From positions 62,001-126,000 of the forward strand of contig JBEVWC010000027.1 in the NCBI GenBank assembly GCA_040506775.1: 64,000 nt of DNA, in the 5' to 3' direction. Shown in pieces: positions 15,633 through 21,967 of this stretch (the first letter of the stretch is position 1; the number at the start of each line of letters is the position of its first letter). The notes beneath the pieces are model-generated. The model was given only the letters and a program-made list of their open reading frames with translations. It did not search any database and was not told the DNA's origin. The stretch is from Thiodiazotropha sp040506775 (GTDB lineage: Bacteria > Pseudomonadota > Gammaproteobacteria > Chromatiales > Chromatiaceae). A program made the position numbers and the translations under genes.

Positions 15633-16445
15633 ATGCGACACCACACATCCATCCTGCTTTCATCGATGACTACGGCCATGCTGCTGTGGGGCAGTTCCGC
15701 ACTCGCCGTGGAGTGCGGCGACGGATACGCTGACCTGGCCGCGGGAGAGCAATGCGATGACGGCAACACCATCGACGGCGATGGCTGCTCCTCGGCATGC
15801 CTGCTCGAACCCATGTGCGGTGATGGAATCCTGGACGAAGGCGAAGCCTGCGACGATGGCAACAACATGAATTTCGACGGCTGTTCCGCCTCCTGTACCA
15901 TCGAAGCCTACTGTGGTGACGGTGTTCTGGATATCGGTGAATCCTGCGACGACGGCAATCTGGTGGACGGCGACGGATGCTCCTCGGAATGCACCATCGA
16001 ACCCTTCTGCGGTGACGGTATTCTCAATCCCGGCGAGCAGTGTGACGATGGCAATCTCGATAACGGGGACGGCTGCTCCATGTACTGCGAACTGGAAGAA
16101 GACGGCGGTGACGGCTGCACCCCGGGATACTGGAAGCAACCCCACCACTTCGATTCCTGGAACATGTACACCCCGGACACCCCGTTCAGTGATGTGTTCG
16201 AGGATGCCTTCCCCGGCATGACCCTGCTTCAGGTGATGAGAAACGGTGGCGGCAAGATCAATGCCCTCGGTCGCCATACCGTGGCGGCGCTGTTGAACGC
16301 GGCATCCACAGACGTGAATTACGGACATACCCCGCAATCCATCATTGATCTGTTCAACGATGCCTATCCGGGTTCCAAGGACGATTATGAAATGCTCAAG
16401 GATGAATTCGCGGATGGCAACGAACGGGGCTGCCCGCTCAACTGA
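15633..16445 (+). CDS. Secreted cysteine-rich protein with four DUF4215 repeats
   Basis: 270 residues with a Sec signal peptide (hydrophobic to about 25, ALA-VE). Residues about 26-160 are four tandem repeats of roughly 32 residues, each like CGDGILDEGEACDDGN followed by GDGCSSxC: the DUF4215 / Myxococcus cysteine-rich repeat, with acidic loops suited to calcium and disulfides. The C-terminal half begins with GCTPGYWKQPHHFDSW and includes ALGRHTVAALLNAA, a module found at the ends of assorted secreted proteins; its function is unknown. It is transcribed divergently from hupS and ends in a strong terminator. No enzyme activity is suggested. Confidence 0.8.
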   Translation: MRHHTSILLSSMTTAMLLWGSSALAVECGDGYADLAAGEQCDDGNTIDGDGCSSACLLEPMCGDGILDEGEACDDGNNMNFDGCSASCTIEAYCGDGVLDIGESCDDGNLVDGDGCSSECTIEPFCGDGILNPGEQCDDGNLDNGDGCSMYCELEEDGGDGCTPGYWKQPHHFDSWNMYTPDTPFSDVFEDAFPGMTLLQVMRNGGGKINALGRHTVAALLNAASTDVNYGHTPQSIIDLFNDAYPGSKDDYEMLKDEFADGNERGCPLN

Positions 16446-16463
16446 TCCCTGTCAGGCAGTCGG

Positions 16464-16498
16464 AAAAAGAAGGGTTGCATAACGTAACCCTTCTTTTT
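16464..16498 (+). terminator. Intrinsic terminator after the DUF4215 gene (probably bidirectional)
   Basis: Perfect 13-base stem AAAAAGAAGGGTT / AACCCTTCTTTTT with a nine-base loop; the descending arm ends in a T-run. The A-run on the other side also lets it terminate the converging hydrolase gene. Confidence 0.88.
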
Positions 16499-16536
16499 CA
16501 TCACGAGTTAAGAATCGTTCTTCGATTTTTTCCTAC

Positions 16537-17265
16537 TCAACGCACCAGCACCTGCAGCGCCTGATCCGTGGTCAAAACACCGTTGGCAATCATGCCGTAG
16601 TTCACCAAAGCAGCCTGATAGGCCTCCTCACCCGGGGCAGCCACGGCATCTTTCACCACATAGACCCGGAAGCCGTTTTCCATCAAGGCGCGCATATGGG
16701 AGTCGACGCACAGATTCGCCACCATGCCGCCCAGAATCACGGTATCCACACCGCGGCTGCGGAGCTGGTAAATCAGATCGTTGCTTTCTGGCCCATACAT
16801 CTTGTGCGGCGAGACGACGAGGGTTTTTCCATCCAGGATATAACGTTTGAAGGGCGTGTAGAAATCCGCTCCGGAACCTTCGAACCCTTTGTTGTCATTC
16901 AGGTTCGCCCGATGCAGTGCCTGCATATCCAGAAGTTTACGCTGCAGGGCGCCGGCATGAATCCAATTACCGTCCAAAGCGGTATAGACCAGGGGATCCA
17001 CCGCCAGGAGGATTCCGGATTTTTTTGCAGCCTGCATCAGCCGTTCGATGTTATCGATACCGTTCAGCGCTTTCAGATTATCCGCCAGCAATGGATAAAG
17101 CATACCCTTGGGATCGAGAAATTCATTCTGAGGATCGGTGATGAGCACCGCGGTGCGGGCCTGTTCAAGAACCGGCAGATCCGCCGTATCGCTGGCCGAA
17201 GCCGAAGATGCGAAGAGGAACATGAAAGTAGTGAGCAGAAGAGAAAATAGGGTTTTATTCATCAT
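16537..17265 (-). CDS. Exported isochorismatase-like cysteine hydrolase
   Basis: Isochorismatase-fold hydrolases act on vinyl ethers, nicotinamide or related amides with an Asp-Lys-Cys triad. From the ATG at 17265 (AGAGG ribosome site five bases upstream) the triad would be Asp44 in LITDPQNEF, Lys155 in VVSPHKMYGP and Cys186 in GGMVANLCVDSH, all intact. A Sec signal peptide (LLTTFMFLFASSASAS-DTA) makes it periplasmic or secreted, which is unusual for the family. An upstream in-frame ATG would add 11 residues before the signal and is less likely. Substrate cannot be told. It converges with the DUF4215 gene and is divergent from tetR. Confidence 0.88.
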   Translation of the reverse strand: MMNKTLFSLLLTTFMFLFASSASASDTADLPVLEQARTAVLITDPQNEFLDPKGMLYPLLADNLKALNGIDNIERLMQAAKKSGILLAVDPLVYTALDGNWIHAGALQRKLLDMQALHRANLNDNKGFEGSGADFYTPFKRYILDGKTLVVSPHKMYGPESNDLIYQLRSRGVDTVILGGMVANLCVDSHMRALMENGFRVYVVKDAVAAPGEEAYQAALVNYGMIANGVLTTDQALQVLVR

Positions 17266-17445
17266 TGAGACCTCTATGTCATGGGTGAGCAAACACACCG
17301 CAGCCGTCCCAGGTACTACCCTGGGTATTTACCACTTCGGCAAGACCGCAGTGCCTCGCATTGTCCGGGATAGGTACCAACAGGTTCTGTAACAAGGGAT
17401 ACACTCGCCCTCCCTGTCCGGAAACTGGATTTCACCAACCAACCC

Positions 17446-17473
17446 TTGACTTGACCAACCGGTCTACTATAAT
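17446..17473 (+). promoter_or_regulatory. Promoter of the tetR gene with embedded operator
   Basis: TTGACT (17446-17451), a 16-base spacer and a perfect TATAAT (17468-17473). The operator TTGACC-AACC-GGTCTA (17451-17466) fills the spacer, so bound repressor would block polymerase. Start codon follows only seven bases after the -10, giving a very short or absent leader. Confidence 0.8.
17451..17466. promoter_or_regulatory. TetR-family operator O1 (NemR-box-like)
   Basis: TTGACC-N4-GGTCTA inverted repeat. It differs by one base from the perfect TAGACC-N4-GGTCTA form known for NemR. A sister site lies at 18111-18126. Confidence 0.7.
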
Positions 17474-17480
17474 CCTCCCC

Positions 17481-18092
17481 ATGCAACAACAAGCCCTGGA
17501 TACCCGCAGCCGCATTCTCTCCACTGCCCGTGAACTCTTTCACGGCCGCAGTTACGCGGATGTGGGGATCAAGGAGATCTGCGAGATCGCCCAGGTGCAG
17601 AAAGGCAGCTTCTACCATTTCTTCCCCTCCAAGCAGGATCTGGCCATGGCGGTCATCGACGATATGGCCGATGACTGGGCTCACGGCTTCGTCGCCGAGG
17701 CCTTTGACCGGGACCTGCCGCCCCTGGAACGGCTCGACTATCTGGTCGATGCGGCCTACTACTGGCAGAAGGCAGCCAAGGATCTGGAGGGCCGTATGCC
17801 GGGATGCCTGTTCGGTAACCTGGCCCTCGAGATCAGCACCCGGGACGAGGTGATTCGCGCGCGGATCAACGCCGTGTTCGAGAAGGCCAGCGCCCGTTTT
17901 GACGAGACCCTCGAAGAGGCCGTGAGCATGGGCCTCATGCCTGCCCTTGACACTGCGGCCACCGCTCAGGCGATGCTGGCCTATCTCGAAGGGGTGATCC
18001 TGCTGGCAAAGAGCCGCAACGACCCGGAAGTGGTGCGTATCCTCGGACCGGCCATCAAAACCCTGAGGATCGAACTGCCCCTGAGCAATTGA
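17481..18092 (+). CDS. TetR-family transcriptional regulator, NemR/AcuR-like
   Basis: Repressor with an N-terminal helix-turn-helix (about residues 9-55: RSRILSTARELF, then VQKGSFYHFFPSKQDLAMAV) and a ligand-binding C-terminal domain; 203 residues from the ATG at 17481, which lies right behind a consensus promoter. The sequence PGCLFGNLALE places a conserved Cys109 where NemR has its redox/electrophile-sensing Cys106, so a reactive-species or sulfur signal is plausible. Matching operators in front of this gene and of the downstream tusA gene suggest that it represses itself and the tusA-dsrE2 pair. The ligand is an inference. Confidence 0.9.
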   Translation: MQQQALDTRSRILSTARELFHGRSYADVGIKEICEIAQVQKGSFYHFFPSKQDLAMAVIDDMADDWAHGFVAEAFDRDLPPLERLDYLVDAAYYWQKAAKDLEGRMPGCLFGNLALEISTRDEVIRARINAVFEKASARFDETLEEAVSMGLMPALDTAATAQAMLAYLEGVILLAKSRNDPEVVRILGPAIKTLRIELPLSN

Positions 18093-18110
18093 ATTTTTTT
18101 GACCCGAGAG

Positions 18111-18126
18111 TTGACCGACCGGTCGA
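18111..18126. promoter_or_regulatory. TetR-family operator O2 upstream of tusA
   Basis: TTGACC-GACC-GGTCGA, sharing the TTGACC-N4-GGTC core with O1 and containing the perfect palindrome CGACCGGTCG. It lies 19 bp after the tetR stop and about 34 bp before the tusA ATG. Confidence 0.7.
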
Positions 18127-18159
18127 CTTGTTCCATTGACAAGCAAGGAGTGACATCCC

Positions 18160-18390
18160 ATGAACGAAAATATCCACACCCTGGACGCCCGTGGCCTCAA
18201 CTGTCCCCTGCCGATCCTGCGCACCAAGAAGGCACTGGCGGCCCTGTCCTCCGGCGAGGTGCTGGAGATCGCCGCGACCGACCCCGGCTCCGTGAAGGAC
18301 CTGAGTTCGTTCTGCGAACAGACCGGCCACGAAATGCTCTCCAGCCAACAGCAATCCGGAGAATTTCATTTTCGGATCCGCAAGTCTTAA
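18160..18390 (+). CDS. tusA: TusA-family sulfur carrier
   Basis: TusA carries a persulfide on the cysteine of its CPxP motif, in sulfur oxidisers passing it between rhodanese, DsrE and the Dsr or sHdr systems. The 76-residue protein has LDARGLNCPLPILRTKKAL near the N-terminus (Cys15 active), EIAATDPGSVKDL in the middle and FHFRIRK at the end, all typical. An AAGGAG ribosome site is seven bases before the ATG. It is followed 16 bp later by a DsrE2 gene, the usual sulfur-transfer pair. The gene name is given at family level; it may be a dedicated oxidation-pathway paralogue. Confidence 0.92.
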   Translation: MNENIHTLDARGLNCPLPILRTKKALAALSSGEVLEIAATDPGSVKDLSSFCEQTGHEMLSSQQQSGEFHFRIRKS

Positions 18391-18406
18391 GACGGGAGGC
18401 TGCCCC

Positions 18407-19012
18407 ATGAACACCACAGCGATCAAAACCCCCTGGCCGGATCAGGACCTGGATGCCTGGTTCGATCAGCGTTTCGAAGAGAAGATGGCCCAACGGGAGG
18501 CCGCGCACACCCCATCGATGACCATCATCGCCACTAAGGGCACCCTGGACATGGCCTATCCCCCATTCATCCTCGCCTCAACCGCAGGCGCCCTGGGCTG
18601 GGATGTGTCGATTTTCTTCACCTTCTACGGTCTCAACCTGCTGAAGCGTGACCTGGATCTCAAGGTCACGCCGATCGGCAATCCCGCCATGCCGATGAAA
18701 CTTCCGGTGGGTCCCGGCTGGCTGCAGGGCAAGGAGATCCCTCTGCCCACCTCGCTGATGACCCTGATGCCCGGTTTCGAGGGGATGGCCACCCGGCTGA
18801 TGCGCCGCACCATGAACGACAAGGGTGTGGCGCCCATCGAGGAACTGCGAAGCCTGTGCCTGGAGGCGGAGGTGAAACTGGTGGCCTGCCAGATGACCGT
18901 GGACCTGTTCGATTACCCCAAGGAGGCCTTCATTCCGGAAATCGAGGAGTGGGTCGGGGCTGCCAGCTTTCTGCCCCGCGCGCTCAAAGCAGATGTGAAT
19001 CTGTTCGTCTGA
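18407..19012 (+). CDS. dsrE2: DsrE2-like (DsrE/F/DrsH family) sulfur-transfer protein
   Basis: DsrE2 proteins exchange sulfane sulfur with TusA and rhodanese in sulfur-oxidising bacteria. The 201 residues contain the family core SMTIIATKGTLDMAYPPFIL, a hydrophobic segment WDVSIFFTFYGLNLL, and LVACQMTVDLFDYPKE with the conserved Cys. The N-terminal 30 residues are an acidic helical lead. It is directly downstream of tusA and of TetR operator O2. No rhodanese gene follows, unlike rhd-tusA-dsrE2 clusters, but a periplasmic rhodanese lies 9 kb away. The product is probably membrane-associated. Confidence 0.88.
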   Translation: MNTTAIKTPWPDQDLDAWFDQRFEEKMAQREAAHTPSMTIIATKGTLDMAYPPFILASTAGALGWDVSIFFTFYGLNLLKRDLDLKVTPIGNPAMPMKLPVGPGWLQGKEIPLPTSLMTLMPGFEGMATRLMRRTMNDKGVAPIEELRSLCLEAEVKLVACQMTVDLFDYPKEAFIPEIEEWVGAASFLPRALKADVNLFV

Positions 19013-19019
19013 AGCGAAG

Positions 19020-19045
19020 CCGGGTCACTGGAAACGGTGACCCGG
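19020..19045. terminator. Hairpin between the convergent dsrE2 and TraB-family genes
   Basis: Nine-base perfect stem CCGGGTCAC / GTGACCCGG with an eight-base loop. No T-run follows on either strand, so termination may be weak or rho-dependent. Confidence 0.5.
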
Positions 19046-19060
19046 TGAGGCAGTGCCTGC

Positions 19061-19930
19061 TCAGTCAGCCCGGCTGACCTTGTAACCCTGCTGACGTAAC
19101 AGCGCGATGAGACCGGTTTCTCCCGCCAGATGCAGGGCGCCCACGGCAATGAACACCCGGCCCTGATCGAGCAGGGGCAACATGCGTTCGGCCATGCGCC
19201 GGTTTCGCGCGTCCAGCATCAGCACCATCATCCGCTGTTGAAGCTGATCATCGGAGGACATCGGGTTGGCGATGGTGATGGCCATCAGGCGCTGCAGATC
19301 CTGATCCAGGTAGGCCTGGGTCAGCATTTCGAACATGCCGGGGTAATCCCGGTACTCCTGCAACACCTGGCGGAGCATCGATTTCTGTTCATCCAGACTC
19401 AGGGTGTTGAAGATTGAGAGTTGCTCCCCGGCGCTTTCCAATGCCTGGAATCTTTTACCTGCGGCCATGCCCCGCTGGTACAGAAGCTTGTCCAGGAACA
19501 GGCCGGATTCCATCTGCGGCATACCCAGTGTCATGACCACCGCCCAGGGCTGCATCCGTTCTGTCACCTCGGGGGGAATACCCAGTGACTGCATGGCTCC
19601 GCAGGCTTCCGCACCCAGGGATGAGCCGACCTGTTCACTCAGGGAAGTGTCTTGATCCAGCATCATCCGGGTGGCCACGTCGATCATCGTGCGCTCATCC
19701 AGCGCCATCTCCAGCATCAGAATGTCTGACTTGTTGAAGCATCGGGTCACCGCATCGGACAGTTGCGTGACCCGGGGATCGTCACTGTGCATGGTGCCGA
19801 ACAGACAGGCATGGGCGCCCTGCCCTTCGATGCGCCATAACAGACCCTGCTCTCCCGCAACACCCGCCCGGAACACTAGCAACTGCAGCAGGATAAACCC
19901 GGCAGGCAACCAAACACCCATGCGTCTCAT
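19061..19930 (-). CDS. TraB/GumN-family exported protein
   Basis: TraB/GumN (Tiki-like) proteins are putative metal-dependent proteases; bacterial members are poorly studied. The start at 19930 has AGAGGG nine bases upstream and gives 289 residues; longer in-frame extension reaches into the HIT gene and is not credible. A signal segment (VWLPAGFILLQLLVFRAGVAG) is followed by LWRIEGQGAHACLFGTMHSDD, the first conserved block with GTxH, and the end has the second block RVFIAVGALHLAGETGLIALL with GAxHL. Both histidine blocks expected for the fold are present. It lies 31 bp after the HIT gene, so the two are probably cotranscribed. Confidence 0.88.
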   Translation of the reverse strand: MRRMGVWLPAGFILLQLLVFRAGVAGEQGLLWRIEGQGAHACLFGTMHSDDPRVTQLSDAVTRCFNKSDILMLEMALDERTMIDVATRMMLDQDTSLSEQVGSSLGAEACGAMQSLGIPPEVTERMQPWAVVMTLGMPQMESGLFLDKLLYQRGMAAGKRFQALESAGEQLSIFNTLSLDEQKSMLRQVLQEYRDYPGMFEMLTQAYLDQDLQRLMAITIANPMSSDDQLQQRMMVLMLDARNRRMAERMLPLLDQGRVFIAVGALHLAGETGLIALLRQQGYKVSRAD

Positions 19931-19961
19931 AGTTCGATCCCTCTTAAACCGTCCCGCCCGG

Positions 19962-20420
19962 TCAGCGGTCCTCCTGATGCTCCACCGACCCGCCATCTCC
20001 GGATTGAAACCCCATCTCACCCTGCAGCGCCTGCTGCAGACCGGCCAGGGTCTCCGCCAGCACCTGGGAGTCATACGCTTGAGGCGGCACCCGTCCCCAC
20101 ACCGGCGCGGGCCAGGCCGGATCGGACCGGTAGCGGACCACATGATGGATGTGCAGTTGAGGCACCAGATTACCCAGAGCGCCCAGGTTCATCTTGTGCG
20201 CCTCGAAGCGGGCTGCCAGGACACGGCTCAGGCAAGAGGATTCCCTTATCAGCTGGGTCTGATCCTCGGCACTCAATTCATGGATCTCGCGGACCTCTTC
20301 CCGGTCGGGCACCAGGATCGCCCAAGGGTAGTTGGCGTCGCGCATCCACAGCACATGACACAGGGTAAAACGCCCAAGATATGCGCAATCCTGACTCAAT
20401 TGCGGGTGTAGCTGAAACAT
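19962..20420 (-). CDS. HIT-domain protein
   Basis: Histidine-triad proteins hydrolyse or transfer nucleotides from dinucleoside polyphosphates or AMP-conjugates. The 152 residues show WMRDANYPWAILVPDREEVREI, the N-terminal strand pair, and the triad region LGNLVPQLHIHHVVRYRSDP; this is the proteobacterial HIT subfamily in which PAWPAPVWG follows the triad. The C-terminal 30 residues are a variable acidic tail. First gene of the HIT-TraB pair. The substrate is unknown. Confidence 0.9.
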   Translation of the reverse strand: MFQLHPQLSQDCAYLGRFTLCHVLWMRDANYPWAILVPDREEVREIHELSAEDQTQLIRESSCLSRVLAARFEAHKMNLGALGNLVPQLHIHHVVRYRSDPAWPAPVWGRVPPQAYDSQVLAETLAGLQQALQGEMGFQSGDGGSVEHQEDR

Positions 20421-20677
20421 TCAGGTTTTCCGTTTCCAGGCCGATGGATTGAGTATCACGGATGCAACGGGTTACAAGGGACTGTAGAGAGGCCCCGGGT
20501 AACGCTCACCCCTGTGCGGCCATAGTATCAGATCGATTCAGCGGGCAGGTACCGGCATGAATGTTCCCTCGGCCGCATCCGGAAAGTCCGTCGATCGGTC
20601 CGGAGGATGCTGCCCATCCCGCGAAACCACAACCGATACACTATAGTTGAGAAGGTTCGCCTACCGGAGCGAGTAAC

Positions 20678-21967
20678 ATGTCTCATTTCCTGAGCGGAAA
20701 AGAAAACCGCATGATCTGGCGGACAGCCGGTTTTCTCACTGCATTACTCGCCAGCCTGGTTGCGGGTATCTTTCCTGCTGTTAGCGCAGAATCCCCGTCC
20801 AAACCACTGATCATTGCCCATGTGGCGCCGACCACCGGGCGCTTTGCCCTGCATGCGGAATCCGATCGCAGGGGTGCCGAGCTTGCCATCGATGAATTCA
20901 ATCAGAAAGGCGGGGTTCTGGGACGTCAGGTCGTCCTGGTATCGCGTAACCCGACCCTCGATCCGGAGAAGGCCCGGGTCATCGCCGAGGAACTGATCAC
21001 CCAGACCCACCCCGCCTTCCTGCTTGGCGCCATCAGTTCCGGGGTGGCCGCAAGCATGTCCCAGGTGGCGCAGAAATACGGGGTGATCTTCATCAACACC
21101 AACTCATCGGCCCCTTCCGAATCGACGAGCAATGCCCACCGAACCAAGTTCGTGTTCGATGTGCATGGGGCCAACATCAATCGATCCCTGATCAAGTACG
21201 CCCTTACGATCAGCGAATCAAAACGGGTGCTGCTGCTCACTGAAGACAATAATTTCGGCCACAGCAACGCCAACGCCATGCGGCCGTTCATTGAGGAGTT
21301 CGGCGGACAGGTGGTGGGTGAAGTGCTCTCCCCGGAATCCTTTCCGGATCCCAATCGCATCCTGCGGGAAGTCGCTGCGATCCCGGCAGACCTGGTTGCC
21401 GTCAGCGTCAGCGGTGAAAACCAGATCAAACTGTTTTCCCATATCGACAGGAAGGTGCTGGACGAACAGTTGTGGATCGTCGGTGAAGTGGATTGGGAGG
21501 AACTGTATCCCGCTCCCGGAACCCCCCGCCCCCTGTTTGGCACCACCTGGGCCTGGCACCTCGATACCCCGGGCACCGCGGAATTCGTCGATCGCTACCG
21601 GGCCCGTTACGGCCACACCCGTGTCGCCTATCCGGGTGATGTGACCCACGCCGCTTACCTGGCAACCAAGGCACTGCTCGAGTCCGTGGAGAAGGCCGGC
21701 ACGACCGATAATCATGCGGTCATCCGGCAACTCGAACAGTACCAGGCGAGTGCCTCGGAACGCATGCAGGACGATCCTGCACACATGAATCCTATCAGCC
21801 ATCACCTGCAACAGAGTATCTACATCGCCCGATGGAAACCTCGCAACACCCGACCGGAACTGGGCATCGAGATTCTCGGTCATATCTCCCCCGATGAAGC
21901 GGCTTACCCCCTCGAGGCAAAGACCCGACTCGAGTCTTTCGAGGAGACCCCGCACTACGCCCAATGA
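20678..21967 (+). CDS. Periplasmic ligand-binding protein (Leu/Ile/Val-binding type) coupled to a GGDEF-EAL protein
   Basis: Type I periplasmic binding protein of the branched-chain amino acid/urea family. The 429 residues start with a signal segment (TALLASLVAGIFPAVSA-ES), then LIIAHVAPTTGRFALHAESD, RRGAELAIDEFNQKGGVLGR and the second lobe with RVLLLTEDNNFGHSNANAM. A GGAG ribosome site lies nine bases before the ATG; an internal ATG at 20711 is an alternative. Its stop overlaps the start of the PAS-GGDEF-EAL gene by 4 bp (ATGA) and no ABC permease is near, so its task is probably to sense a ligand for that signalling protein rather than transport. Confidence 0.87.
   Translation: MSHFLSGKENRMIWRTAGFLTALLASLVAGIFPAVSAESPSKPLIIAHVAPTTGRFALHAESDRRGAELAIDEFNQKGGVLGRQVVLVSRNPTLDPEKARVIAEELITQTHPAFLLGAISSGVAASMSQVAQKYGVIFINTNSSAPSESTSNAHRTKFVFDVHGANINRSLIKYALTISESKRVLLLTEDNNFGHSNANAMRPFIEEFGGQVVGEVLSPESFPDPNRILREVAAIPADLVAVSVSGENQIKLFSHIDRKVLDEQLWIVGEVDWEELYPAPGTPRPLFGTTWAWHLDTPGTAEFVDRYRARYGHTRVAYPGDVTHAAYLATKALLESVEKAGTTDNHAVIRQLEQYQASASERMQDDPAHMNPISHHLQQSIYIARWKPRNTRPELGIEILGHISPDEAAYPLEAKTRLESFEETPHYAQ

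Noticed and set aside
17361..17480. 40-residue N-terminal extension of the TetR regulator
   Set aside because: It runs through the promoter and operator; the helix-turn-helix starts right after the ATG at 17481.
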